NCBI GenBank assembly: GCA_039917615.1
Contig: JBDSJD010000008.1
Coordinates: 9,800 to 73,799, forward strand
Length of the DNA stretch: 64,000 bases
Source of the DNA: ZC4RG30 sp039917615
GTDB taxonomy: Bacteria > Pseudomonadota > Gammaproteobacteria > Steroidobacterales > Steroidobacteraceae
Direction of reading: 5' to 3'
Below are positions 1-8,989 of the stretch, piece after piece; the stretch's first letter is position 1; every line of letters starts with the position of its first letter. A model generated the notes under the pieces. That model saw nothing but the letters and a program-made list of their open reading frames with translations, made no database searches and was not told the DNA's origin. Both the position numbers and the translations under genes were made by a program.

Positions 1-85
1 TCATGGGAAGTGCACCGCCGGAAAATGATAAGGGGGCCAAACCGCTCGCGCGAGTCCGGCTACGACGGGCAGACAGGCTATCAAA

Positions 86-1396
86 TCAGCGCAGTTCCCG
101 CCAGAAAATTCGCCCGCGCCTGACGCTGTGTACGGTGCTTCTCAAGTCTTCCGTAAGCCACAGATCAGCAATGGCAAGCGGTCGGTGCGCCGCCTTTCTG
201 CCTGCGGCGAAGATCAATGGCAGACGCTCGCGCTGCCAGTCTGGTACGCCCAGCTCCTGCATGAGTTTGCGAAGCGCACGTCCGGCCGGGACTGACGGGT
301 ACTGCACCAACAGGCGTTGCGGCAGTCGCGCCAGATCCAGATCGCCGTGGCTACCGGCAACAATCTCCAGTCGCCCGCCTGCCAACTGCAGGGCGCCGCG
401 CCGCCATGACCAGCGTTGGATGCGGCAAGGTGAGGCGTCGCGCCGTTGCGATCGCAGTTCCAGAACCAGGCGGCCGGCGTGACGCCGCACCAGAAATTCT
501 GGCAGACGCAGTTCCGGCCGGGCGTCAGGACGCGCGTCCATCAGCACGGCGATCTGCTCGATATGACGCAGTTCCGGTACCTGCAGACCCTGGTCGGCAA
601 TCCACAAACGCAGCACTGCTGCGCGCCGCGCCGGCGGCCAACGACGCAGCACGGCAATTTCCAGATCCGGTCCATCGACTGCGGCTTCCAGATCGCGCCG
701 AGCCGACTGGGAGAGCGCGGCGGCAGCCACGGCACAATGTCCGGCGCTGCGGCTCGCGGTCCTGGCGACGGCCGGCCAGCGCTCGCGCAGCAAAGGCAGC
801 ACGCGGGCGCGCAGGTAGTTGCGATCGAATCGCAGCTGTTCATTGCTGGGATCGTCCCGCCACGACAGCTGGTGCCGAGCTGCATAGGCTGTGAGCTGCC
901 CGCGTTCCAGATTCAGCAGCGGTCGTAACAGCAGAGTGCTGCCGAAAGCCGCTGCCTGGGGCATGGCCGCAAGACCTGCGGGTCCTGCGCCGCGCAGCAG
1001 CGCCAGCAGCAGGGTCTCCAGCTGATCGTCTGCATGCTGCGCCGTCAGCAACAACTCGCCGGGCAACAGCGCGTCGGCCAGCGCTGCGTAGCGGGCCGTT
1101 CGCGCCGCCTCCTCCACCGACTCGCCGCCTGCCAACCGCACGTGTGCCTTGATCACAGTCAAAGGCACCTTCCAGTCGCGGGCAGTGCTGCGGCAGAAAC
1201 GGCGAAAGTCGGCGGCGGCCGCCTGCAGGCCATGATCTACATGCACTGCGCGCAAGCTCAACTGCGTGGGCAGGCGGCGTCGTGCCTGCATGAGGATGTG
1301 CAGCAGCACCGTCGAATCCAGACCGCCTGACCAGGCCACCGTACAATGCAGGCGCCGCTGCGGATCGCGGGCCAGCTCGCGAATGCGATGCAGCAC
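86..1396 (-). CDS. tilS: tRNA(Ile)-lysidine synthetase TilS
   Basis: Cytoplasmic ATP-dependent ligase that attaches lysine to C34 of the CAU-anticodon tRNA-Ile, changing its decoding from AUG to AUA. The N-terminus has the PP-loop SGGLDS (residues 23-28) that binds ATP, followed by a HADDQLET segment near residue 116 typical of this family. The C-terminal half is diverged, as in other TilS proteins, and contains the substrate-binding extension. At 436 residues it is of normal length for a gammaproteobacterial TilS. The start is GTG, 11 bp after the accA stop, so it is probably the last gene of a dnaE-accA-tilS transcript. The 85 bases beyond its stop hold nothing recognisable. Confidence 0.95.
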   Translation of the reverse strand: MLHRIRELARDPQRRLHCTVAWSGGLDSTVLLHILMQARRRLPTQLSLRAVHVDHGLQAAAADFRRFCRSTARDWKVPLTVIKAHVRLAGGESVEEAARTARYAALADALLPGELLLTAQHADDQLETLLLALLRGAGPAGLAAMPQAAAFGSTLLLRPLLNLERGQLTAYAARHQLSWRDDPSNEQLRFDRNYLRARVLPLLRERWPAVARTASRSAGHCAVAAAALSQSARRDLEAAVDGPDLEIAVLRRWPPARRAAVLRLWIADQGLQVPELRHIEQIAVLMDARPDARPELRLPEFLVRRHAGRLVLELRSQRRDASPCRIQRWSWRRGALQLAGGRLEIVAGSHGDLDLARLPQRLLVQYPSVPAGRALRKLMQELGVPDWQRERLPLIFAAGRKAAHRPLAIADLWLTEDLRSTVHSVRRGRIFWRELR

Positions 1397-1407
1397 GGAC
1401 TCAGGGG

Positions 1408-2373
1408 TCAGACCTTGCTCTCCGTAAATACACCGAAGGCGGCCAGGCGCCGCCCGCGCTCGGCAACCAGCTTTGCGGCAGACAAGGCGCCCAAAGCATT
1501 CAGGTGGCGCAACAGCGCCGCTCGCACCGACTGCGCCATGGCTTCAGGATTACGATGCGCACCGCCCAGCGGTTCGGTCAGCACCTCGTCGACCAGCTTG
1601 AGCGCCGACAGGCGCTCAGCGGTGATTCCCATGGCATCTGCGGCGGCCTCCTTCTTGTCGGCGCTCTTCCACAGAATGGACGCGCAGCCCTCGGGCGAAA
1701 TCACCGAATAGACCGCGTATTGCAGCATCACCAACCGGTCGCAGACGCCAATTGCCAGCGCACCGCCCGACCCTCCCTCGCCAATCACCACACTCACGAT
1801 CGGCACCTCGAGCGTGGCCATCTCGAACAGGTTGCGGGCAATCGCCTCGCTCTGACCCCGTTCCTCACTGCTGATACCAGGATAGGCCCCCGGCGTGTCG
1901 ATGAAAGTCACCACCGGCAAGCCGAAACGCTCAGCCGTGCGCATCAGCCGCAATGCCTTGCGATAGCCCTCTGGTTTGGGCATGCCATAGTTGCGTCGCA
2001 CACGTTCTTTGGTGTCGCGTCCCTTCTGCTGGCCAATGACCATGATGGGCTGCCCGTCCAGTCGCGCCATGCCACCGACAATGGCCAGATCATCGCCGTA
2101 CATCCGGTCGCCATGCAGTTCGGAAAAATCCGTGCACAGCATGTTGATGTAGTCCAGCGTATAGGGTCGCCGCGGATGCCGTGCCAGCTGCGTGATCTGC
2201 CAGGGGGTCAGCGCTGCGAAAATAGTGGTGGTGAGCTGACGGCTTTTCTTCTCGAGGCGCGCGATCTCCTCGGCGATATTGACCCTGGAGTCGGAAGTGA
2301 CATGCCCCAACTCCTCGATCTTCGCTTCCAGCTCAGCGATCGGCTGCTCGAATTCCAGGAAACTGACTGCCAT
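1408..2373 (-). CDS. accA: acetyl-CoA carboxylase carboxyltransferase subunit alpha
   Basis: Alpha half of the carboxyltransferase that moves CO2 from carboxybiotin to acetyl-CoA, the first committed step of fatty-acid synthesis; works as an alpha2-beta2 complex with AccD. The start was placed at the ATG reading MAVSFLEFEQPI, the conserved AccA N-terminus, giving 321 residues (E. coli 319). The open frame continues 48 codons upstream into dnaE, but that part has no family resemblance. The crotonase-like core includes the GRDTKER region, FIDTPGAYPG and GEGGSGGA, which form the CoA/oxyanion site. It lies 40 bp after dnaE, the classic gammaproteobacterial arrangement. Confidence 0.97.
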   Translation of the reverse strand: MAVSFLEFEQPIAELEAKIEELGHVTSDSRVNIAEEIARLEKKSRQLTTTIFAALTPWQITQLARHPRRPYTLDYINMLCTDFSELHGDRMYGDDLAIVGGMARLDGQPIMVIGQQKGRDTKERVRRNYGMPKPEGYRKALRLMRTAERFGLPVVTFIDTPGAYPGISSEERGQSEAIARNLFEMATLEVPIVSVVIGEGGSGGALAIGVCDRLVMLQYAVYSVISPEGCASILWKSADKKEAAADAMGITAERLSALKLVDEVLTEPLGGAHRNPEAMAQSVRAALLRHLNALGALSAAKLVAERGRRLAAFGVFTESKV

Positions 2374-2413
2374 TGGCCTTGGGGTGCCTTGCGGTGGTGA
2401 AAGTGGCGGAAGG

Positions 2414-5400
2414 TTAGTGGGCCGATGCCGTGCCGTGCAAGCCACCGCCCGCCACCCCTGCAGGGAGGTCATAAAGCAGCTGCAGGCCTTCGCGCCCGAC
2501 CAGAGTTTCCAGTTCATCGATCAAGGTGGGAGTGGGCCGTATCGCCCAGTCTGCACCCAGCGCCAGCGTGCACCGGGCCTGGTTACCGCGATACCGAACC
2601 AGCACTTCGCAGGGCCCGGGGCCGGAGGTGCGCAGTACCGATTGCAGCCGGGTAAGGAAGGTGCCGGAGGCATCGCGTGCGGTGTCCGGCCAACGCAACA
2701 CCAGGCGTCGCGCCTGTTTCTCGCGCATGGAATCCAGCAGCGTGATGCGCTTGCCGGCAATGCGCCAGGCATTGCTGAAATCATCGAAGCGCAGATTGCC
2801 CTCTACCAGCACCACGGCATCCCGCACCAGCAGGTCGCGATACAGCGTGGCCTGTTCCTCGAACAGGGTCACCTCGATACGTCCGGTGCGGTCATCGAGC
2901 ACCAGGCTCGTGCGGTTGTTGCGCTTGCGCAGTTCATAGATCAGGCCGGCGGCGCTCACCTGACGACCACCGTTGAAGCGCGGCCCCTCGCCGGCCGCCG
3001 GCGCGCGTTCGCTGATCAGGTCGGCGAGCCGACCCGTGACCAGCCGCGGCAGGTCGGATTCAAATCGCTGGATCGGATGACCGGTGAGAAACAATCCCAG
3101 TGTCTCCCGCTCACCGGCCAGTCGCAGGCTTTCCGGCCACTCCGGCAGCTGGGCAGGCTTGACCTGCACTGCCGCGCCGCCGCCAAACAGGTCGTCCTGA
3201 CCTGCGGCGCTGTCACGCGTCGCCTGCTCACCACGATGAACTGCTGCATCCAGGGAGGCCATCAGCGTCGCCCGATTCATGCCCATTCCATCCAGACTTC
3301 CCGCGCGGATCAATGCCTCGAGCAGACGGCGGTTGACCCGCGCCAGATCGATGCGCTGGCAAAGCTCGTCAAGGGTTGCAAAAGGACCGCCGCGCTCACG
3401 TTCCTGCACCAGGGCTTCGACTGCCTGCGCACCGACGCCGCGCACAGCGCCCAACCCGTAGCGAATCACCTTGTCGCCAGCTGCGGTGAAATCATGGCCG
3501 GAAGTGTTCACATCAGGCGGCAACACCGAAAGGCCCATGCGGGCGCATTCATCAACAAGCGTCACCACTTTGTCGGTGTCGTCGAGGTCGGCGGACATTA
3601 CCGCCGCCATGAAGGCCGCGGGATAGTGTGTCTTGAGCCAGGCGGTCTGATACGACAGCACCGCATACGCCGCTGAGTGCGACTTGTTGAAACCGTAGCC
3701 GGCGAATTTCTCGATGAGATCGAAGATCCACGCCGCCTGCCTGCCATCGATGCCGCGCGCCACGGCGCCGTCGACGAATCCATTGCGCTGCTGGGCCATC
3801 TCCTCGGCCTTCTTCTTGCCCATCGCGCGGCGCAGCAGGTCAGCGCCGCCCAGCGTGTAGCCGGACAGCACCTGCGCGATCTGCATCACCTGTTCCTGGT
3901 AGAGGATGACACCGTAGGTTGCTTCCAGCACCGGCTTGAGCGAGGGGTGCAGGTAGTCGATGGCCGCGCCGGTGGTGCTGTGCTTGCGGGCGATGAAATC
4001 GTCGACCATGCCGGACTGCAGCGGCCCGGGGCGGAATAGCGCCACCAATGCCACCACGTCCCCAAAACGATCGGGCCTGAGGCGCCGGATCAGATCTTTC
4101 ATGCCGCGCGATTCCAGCTGAAACACCGCTGTGGTGTGACCCGTTTTCATCAGCTCGTAGGTGGCGGCATCGGTCATGGGCAGATGCGCCATGTCGAGCG
4201 GCGCAGCTGCACGTTCGGGCAGCGCATTGATGATCTTCACCGCGCGATCGATGATGGTCAGGGTGCGCAGGCCCAGGAAATCGAACTTCACCAGGCCCGC
4301 TGCTTCCACATCGTCCTTGTCGAACTGCGTGACCACGTTGCTGCTGCCGGCTTCACAGTAGAGCGGTGTGAAATCCGTCAACACCGACGGCGCAATGACC
4401 ACGCCGCCCGCATGCGTGCCCGCATTGCGGGTCAGGCCCTCCAGCGCCAACGCCAGTTCCATCAGCGTGCGCACTTCGTCATCGGTCTTGTTGAGCTTGG
4501 CGAGCTCCGGCTCTTTCTCCAGCGCCTGTTCCAGCGTGATGCCAAGTTCGTTGGGAATCAGCTTCGCAATGCGATCAACAAACCCGAACGGGTGCCCCAG
4601 CACCCGCCCCACGTCGCGCACGGCTGCCTTCGCCGCCATCGTGCCGTAAGTGATGATCTGCGATACGCGCTCGCGACCGTAACGGTCGGAGACATAGGCA
4701 ATCACGCGGTCGCGGCCCTCCATGCAGAAGTCGACGTCGAAGTCCGGCATGGATACGCGTTCGGGGTTCAGGAAGCGCTCAAACAGCAGGTCGTGCTCGA
4801 TGGGATCAAGATCCGTGATGCCGAGCACCCATGCCACCAGTGAGCCGGCGCCGGAACCACGCCCAGGGCCCACCGGCACGCCGTTCTCGCGCGCCCAGCG
4901 GATGAAGTCAGCCACGATGAGGAAGTAACCGGCAAAGCCCATCGAACAGATGACGTCGAGTTCGCGTGTCAGCCGCGCGCTGTACACTTCCGGCGCTTCG
5001 GTAACATCGCTCGCCGCCTTGGCCGCCATGCGCGCGCCCAGGCCTGCTGCTGCCGTGATGCGGATATAGTCTTCCGCGGGGCTACCGTCGGGCACGGGGA
5101 ATACCGGCAGCCGGCTCGCACCGAGCTTCAACGGCAGGCTGCAGCGCCGGGCAATCTCCAGACTGTTGGCAAGGGCCTCGGGCATGTCTGCGAACAGCTC
5201 GGTCATCTGCGCAGGCGTGCGCAGGAACTGCTCGCGCGTGTAACGCCGCTTGCGCGCCGCATCGGCCAGCAGGGCCCGCTCACGGATACACACGCGCGCC
5301 TCGTGCGCTTCGTAGTCACTCTGTTTCAGGAAGCGCACGTCGTTGGTGGCCACCACGGGGACATCGCATTCGGCCGCGAGTGCTGCGGCTGCGCCGACGT

Positions 5401-5941
5401 AGTCGGCATCCGTGACCCGCCCAACCCGCTGCAGTTCGACGTAGTAGCGGTCGCCCAGCAGCGTCTTCCAGTCAAGCAGCAATCGGCGCGCCATGGCCGG
5501 TCGGCCAGTGAGCAATGCGCGGCCCACGTCGCCCTCCCAACCGCCAGACAGCGCGATCAGGCCCTGCAGGACATCGGCAGTCAGCCAGGCGCGATCAATC
5601 ACCGGTGGGGTCTGGCGCTCGTCCTGCAGATAGGCACGCGAAACCAGTCGTGACAGGTTCAGATAGCCGACTTCGCTCTGGCACAGCAGCGTCAGTCGGG
5701 CCGCGTCCCGATCGGAGCCATCGTGAATCCACAGGTCGATACCGATGACCGGCTTGATGCCGGCGGCGAGGGCCGCGCGGTAGAACTTGACCATCGCAAA
5801 CAGGTTGCACTCGTCGGTAACGGCGATGGCGGGCATGCCCTGCGCCGCCGTCGCAGCCATCAGCTCGGGCACGCGTACCACGCTGTCGACCAGCGAGTAC
5901 TCGGTATGAACCCTTAAATGAACAAAATTCTGCGAGCTCAT
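2414..5941 (-). CDS. dnaE: DNA polymerase III subunit alpha
   Basis: Catalytic subunit of the replicative DNA polymerase, 1175 residues (E. coli 1160). An N-terminal PHP domain begins at the HLRVHTEYSLVDS segment. The palm contains GPGRGSGAGS and the PDFDVDF motif at residues 399-405, whose D400 and D402 correspond to the catalytic acids D401/D403 of E. coli. Fingers, a helix-hairpin-helix region (YGLGAVRGVG) and an OB fold follow. The start codon overlaps the rnhB stop by 4 bp (ATGA), which implies translational coupling. Replication genes embedded in the lipid A operon in this way are typical of gammaproteobacteria. Confidence 0.98.
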   Translation of the reverse strand: MSSQNFVHLRVHTEYSLVDSVVRVPELMAATAAQGMPAIAVTDECNLFAMVKFYRAALAAGIKPVIGIDLWIHDGSDRDAARLTLLCQSEVGYLNLSRLVSRAYLQDERQTPPVIDRAWLTADVLQGLIALSGGWEGDVGRALLTGRPAMARRLLLDWKTLLGDRYYVELQRVGRVTDADYVGAAAALAAECDVPVVATNDVRFLKQSDYEAHEARVCIRERALLADAARKRRYTREQFLRTPAQMTELFADMPEALANSLEIARRCSLPLKLGASRLPVFPVPDGSPAEDYIRITAAAGLGARMAAKAASDVTEAPEVYSARLTRELDVICSMGFAGYFLIVADFIRWARENGVPVGPGRGSGAGSLVAWVLGITDLDPIEHDLLFERFLNPERVSMPDFDVDFCMEGRDRVIAYVSDRYGRERVSQIITYGTMAAKAAVRDVGRVLGHPFGFVDRIAKLIPNELGITLEQALEKEPELAKLNKTDDEVRTLMELALALEGLTRNAGTHAGGVVIAPSVLTDFTPLYCEAGSSNVVTQFDKDDVEAAGLVKFDFLGLRTLTIIDRAVKIINALPERAAAPLDMAHLPMTDAATYELMKTGHTTAVFQLESRGMKDLIRRLRPDRFGDVVALVALFRPGPLQSGMVDDFIARKHSTTGAAIDYLHPSLKPVLEATYGVILYQEQVMQIAQVLSGYTLGGADLLRRAMGKKKAEEMAQQRNGFVDGAVARGIDGRQAAWIFDLIEKFAGYGFNKSHSAAYAVLSYQTAWLKTHYPAAFMAAVMSADLDDTDKVVTLVDECARMGLSVLPPDVNTSGHDFTAAGDKVIRYGLGAVRGVGAQAVEALVQERERGGPFATLDELCQRIDLARVNRRLLEALIRAGSLDGMGMNRATLMASLDAAVHRGEQATRDSAAGQDDLFGGGAAVQVKPAQLPEWPESLRLAGERETLGLFLTGHPIQRFESDLPRLVTGRLADLISERAPAAGEGPRFNGGRQVSAAGLIYELRKRNNRTSLVLDDRTGRIEVTLFEEQATLYRDLLVRDAVVLVEGNLRFDDFSNAWRIAGKRITLLDSMREKQARRLVLRWPDTARDASGTFLTRLQSVLRTSGPGPCEVLVRYRGNQARCTLALGADWAIRPTPTLIDELETLVGREGLQLLYDLPAGVAGGGLHGTASAH

Positions 5942-6534
5942 GTTGGAATTAAATCAAGCGCCTCACGCACGGGTGCGAAACTGCGTCGGTGCTGGGGCGA
6001 TGGTCCCAATCGGGCCAGTGCCGCCAGATGATCGGGCGTAGCGTACCCCTTGTGGGCAGCGAGCTGATACCCCGGATAGGCCAGCTCAAGCGAGGGCATG
6101 AGCGCGTCACGAGCGTGCTTGGCGAGAATCGACGCCGCACTAATGGCAGCAATGCTTGCGTCACCTCCGACCACGGCCTCGACCCGATCACAACAGTCCG
6201 CAATCTGCGGGATGCAATTGCCATCCACCTGCACCAGCGACGGCCTTATTGAAAGACCAGCCACTGCGCGGCGCATGGCCAGCAGGGTCGCGCCAAGGAT
6301 ATTGAGGCAATCGATTTCTTCGACATCGGCCCAGGCCACCTGCCAGGCCAGGGCACGCTCGCAGATCTGCGTCGCCAGCAGCTCACGGCGCGCCGCAGTT
6401 AACTGCTTGGAGTCGCGCAACCCGTCAATGGGACGCCGTGGATCAAGAATGACGGCTGCCGCATAAACAGGACCCGCCAAGGGCCCGCGCCCGGCCTCGT
6501 CGACACCCGCAATGTAGACCGTCAGGGTGTTCAT
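5938..6534 (-). CDS. rnhB: ribonuclease HII
   Basis: Cleaves the RNA strand of RNA-DNA hybrids and starts removal of single ribonucleotides misincorporated into DNA. The N-terminus carries the AGVDEAGRGPLAGPV motif with catalytic D12 and E13; further acidic residues of the DEDD set sit in the QVDGN and VGGDA segments. The 198-residue length matches E. coli RNase HII. It overlaps dnaE by 4 bp and its start overlaps the lpxB stop by 4 bp, so lpxB-rnhB-dnaE are translationally chained. Confidence 0.97.
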   Translation of the reverse strand: MNTLTVYIAGVDEAGRGPLAGPVYAAAVILDPRRPIDGLRDSKQLTAARRELLATQICERALAWQVAWADVEEIDCLNILGATLLAMRRAVAGLSIRPSLVQVDGNCIPQIADCCDRVEAVVGGDASIAAISAASILAKHARDALMPSLELAYPGYQLAAHKGYATPDHLAALARLGPSPQHRRSFAPVREALDLIPT

Positions 6535-7706
6535 GCAGAACCAGATGCCGTGCCGTAACGGCTGGCCAGCAAGTCCATCACCACCTGCGCAGCACGCGTC
6601 GCGCCGCCCTGCCGCAGCTGCAGATGGATCAACCTGAAGCGCTGCCGCAGATATTCCCGACGCGACGTGTCGAGCAGGGTTTCGCGCAGGGCTGCCGCCA
6701 ACGCCACCGGCGTCACGCCCCGCTGAAAGAATTCCGGTACCAGCGTTTCTTCCGCCAACAGGTTGGGCAGCGAGAAATTCCTGACCTTCATCAGTCCCAG
6801 ATCACGGGCGATAAAGGCAGTAATGGGCGCAAAGCGATAGGCCACCACCATTGGGCAACCATACAGCAGCGCCTGCAGCGTTGCGGTGCCGGAGGTCACC
6901 AGCGCCGCATCCGCGGCCGCGAACACTTCATGGGCCCGCTGCTCCACGAGCTGGATTTGGGCCCCCGCTGCATGTACCTGCTGCCTGAAGACCGCACCTA
7001 CCCGCACGGACGCCAGCGGCGCCACAAAGTGCAATGGCCCCGTCACAAGTTCCCGCAACTGCCGGGTTGCAGCTACGAAATCCGCACCGAGCCTGCCAAC
7101 TTCACCCAGGCGGCTACCGGGCAATACGGCCACTACGCACACATCATCGGCAATGCCAAGAGCCTGCCGCGCGGCCTGCCGATCAGCATTCAGCGGAATC
7201 TGGTCAGCCAGCGGGTGGCCCACGAACTCAGCGCGCACTGGCTGATCCTCATAGGCCGCAGGCTCGAACGGCAGCAGACACAGCACGGCATCGACTGCCG
7301 CTGCGATCTTCTGCACTCTTCCCCTGCGCCAGGCCCAGACCTGCGGGCTGACATACTGCACGGTGATGCAACCGCGCCGCCGCATGCGCAGCGCAAGGCC
7401 GATATTGAAGGCAGGAGAATCGATGCCGATGAAGACATCGATGCGGCGTTCCTGAAAGATGCGCAGCAGCCGGGCACGCAGGCGCAACAATCGCGGCAGA
7501 TGACGTAGCGGTTCTACGAGCCCCATGACGGCCAGTTCTTCTGAAGATCCAAGCGGCTCACAACCTGCGGCACGCATTTGCTCGCCGGCAAGCCCAATGA
7601 ACTCAACCGCGGGCAGCTTCTCGGTCAACGCCTCGATGAGCGCCGCGCCCAGCAGATCGCCGGAAGCCTCGCCGGCTACCACTCCGATGCGAAGCGGTTT
7701 GACCAT
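6531..7706 (-). CDS. lpxB: lipid-A-disaccharide synthase
   Basis: Peripheral inner-membrane glycosyltransferase (GT19) that joins UDP-2,3-diacylglucosamine to lipid X to form the lipid A disaccharide. The start was set at MVKPLRIGVVAGEASGD, the family's conserved N-terminus, giving 391 residues (E. coli 382). An open frame 24 codons longer would run into lpxA and lacks homology. Visible signatures are GEASGD near the N-terminus, QVSPQVWAWR-type FIGIDSPAFN and YVSPQVWAW segments in the first half, and LPGSRLGEV plus VTSGTATLQ in the C-terminal Rossmann half. The start is 14 bp after the lpxA stop. Confidence 0.96.
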   Translation of the reverse strand: MVKPLRIGVVAGEASGDLLGAALIEALTEKLPAVEFIGLAGEQMRAAGCEPLGSSEELAVMGLVEPLRHLPRLLRLRARLLRIFQERRIDVFIGIDSPAFNIGLALRMRRRGCITVQYVSPQVWAWRRGRVQKIAAAVDAVLCLLPFEPAAYEDQPVRAEFVGHPLADQIPLNADRQAARQALGIADDVCVVAVLPGSRLGEVGRLGADFVAATRQLRELVTGPLHFVAPLASVRVGAVFRQQVHAAGAQIQLVEQRAHEVFAAADAALVTSGTATLQALLYGCPMVVAYRFAPITAFIARDLGLMKVRNFSLPNLLAEETLVPEFFQRGVTPVALAAALRETLLDTSRREYLRQRFRLIHLQLRQGGATRAAQVVMDLLASRYGTASGSA

Positions 7707-7720
7707 GCTGTCCTTTTGCG

Positions 7721-8494
7721 TCAGCGCGCCAGGCTGCGCGTCGACTGCGAAATGAAATCCACCAGGATGGTCAGGCAATCGTGTTCGGCCGCCATCTCGC
7801 GCAGCTGCGCCACCGCCTCTTCCAGCCTGAGTTCGCTGCGATACAGCACCCGGTAGGCGTTGCGGATGGCCCGGATCTGCTCTTCACTGAAACCGCGCCG
7901 CTTGAGTCCTTCTATGTTGGCCGAGCGTGGCTCGGCGGGATGTCCGGTGGCAAGCACATACGGCGGAATGTCGCGGATCACCGAAGTGTTATTGCCGATG
8001 AAGGCATGCGCACCAATCCGGCAGAACTGATGCGATCCGGCGAAACCACCCATGATGACCCAGTCGCCGAGCTCCACGTGGCCGGCCAGATTCACTGCGT
8101 TGGAGAGGATGATGTTGTCGCCAAGCACGCAGTCGTGCGCGATGTGCGTGTATGCCAGCAGCAGGTTGTCATTGCCGATGCGGGTTTCCCCGATGCCGGT
8201 GACCGTGCCGCGATTCACGGTCACATATTCGCGGAAAACATTTCTGTCGCCGATCAGCAGCCGCGTTTCTTCGCCCTGGTATTTCTTGTCCTGCGGCGCC
8301 TCGCCGATGGATGCGAACTGGAATACCTTGTTGCCGGCTCCTATCACGGTGGGGCCGTTGATCACGACATGCGGACCGATCCAGCTGCCCGGCCCGATGC
8401 TCACCTGCGGTCCGATGACAGCAAACGGCCCGATTGCGACCCCGTCCGCGATCTGCGCGTCAGGCGAGACAACTGCGCGTGGGTCGATGCTCAC
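7721..8494 (-). CDS. lpxA: acyl-ACP--UDP-N-acetylglucosamine O-acyltransferase
   Basis: First enzyme of lipid A synthesis: moves a 3-hydroxyacyl chain from ACP to O-3 of UDP-GlcNAc. The N-terminal two thirds is a run of hexapeptide repeats (IADGVAIGPFAVIG and following) that folds as a left-handed beta-helix trimer. The LAYTHIAHDC and MGGFAGSHQF segments hold the histidines of the active site, and the C-terminal helical region (FSEEQIRAIRNAYRVLYRS) is typical. At 257 residues it is close to E. coli LpxA (262). It starts 6 bp after the fabZ stop. Acyl-chain preference cannot be read from sequence alone. Confidence 0.97.
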   Translation of the reverse strand: MSIDPRAVVSPDAQIADGVAIGPFAVIGPQVSIGPGSWIGPHVVINGPTVIGAGNKVFQFASIGEAPQDKKYQGEETRLLIGDRNVFREYVTVNRGTVTGIGETRIGNDNLLLAYTHIAHDCVLGDNIILSNAVNLAGHVELGDWVIMGGFAGSHQFCRIGAHAFIGNNTSVIRDIPPYVLATGHPAEPRSANIEGLKRRGFSEEQIRAIRNAYRVLYRSELRLEEAVAQLREMAAEHDCLTILVDFISQSTRSLAR

Positions 8495-8500
8495 TCGCCC

Positions 8501-8989
8501 TCAACCCCCGGCGAAGTCGATGGCCGTGGTGTTGTCCGCATCCGGAAACAGCAGCATTTCCGCGTTGGCGGCCTCCGAATCACCCACAAATGCGGCGGTG
8601 GAGAGCTTCCATATCCCCTTCATGTTTCGCACTATGCTGGCTGTGAGAATCAGCTGGTCGCCGGGCTCCACTGGGCGACGGAAGCGGCAGCCGTCGATGC
8701 CGGCGAAATAGAAGCGCGTGGTTTCATTCGGCACCTTGCGCAGGGTTGCGTAGGTCAGGATGCCGGCGGTCTGCGCCAGCGCTTCGAGAATCATTACGCC
8801 TGGCATCACCGGCCGCTCGGGGAAATGCCCGGTGAAATGCGGCTCGTTGAAGGTGACATTCTTGAGCGCGCGAATGCTCTCACCCGGTTTGCATTCCAGC
8901 ACCCGGTCTACCAGCAGGAATGGATAACGATGCGGCAGGTACTTGAGGATTGCGAAGATATCGAGAAACGGTTTTTCAGTTGTCATCAT
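8501..8989 (-). CDS. fabZ: 3-hydroxyacyl-ACP dehydratase FabZ
   Basis: Hotdog-fold dehydratase that converts 3-hydroxyacyl-ACP to trans-2-enoyl-ACP in fatty-acid elongation, competing with LpxA and LpxD for the same hydroxyacyl-ACP pool. Key features are LPHRYPFLLVDRV near residue 18, the catalytic His in HFTGHFPERP (H55) and the catalytic Glu in MILEALAQTAG (E69). It is 162 residues; the second Met (position 2) is an equally good start. The 5' end overlaps lpxD by 14 bp. The lpxD-fabZ-lpxA-lpxB order is the standard lipid A block. Confidence 0.97.
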   Translation of the reverse strand: MMTTEKPFLDIFAILKYLPHRYPFLLVDRVLECKPGESIRALKNVTFNEPHFTGHFPERPVMPGVMILEALAQTAGILTYATLRKVPNETTRFYFAGIDGCRFRRPVEPGDQLILTASIVRNMKGIWKLSTAAFVGDSEAANAEMLLFPDADNTTAIDFAGG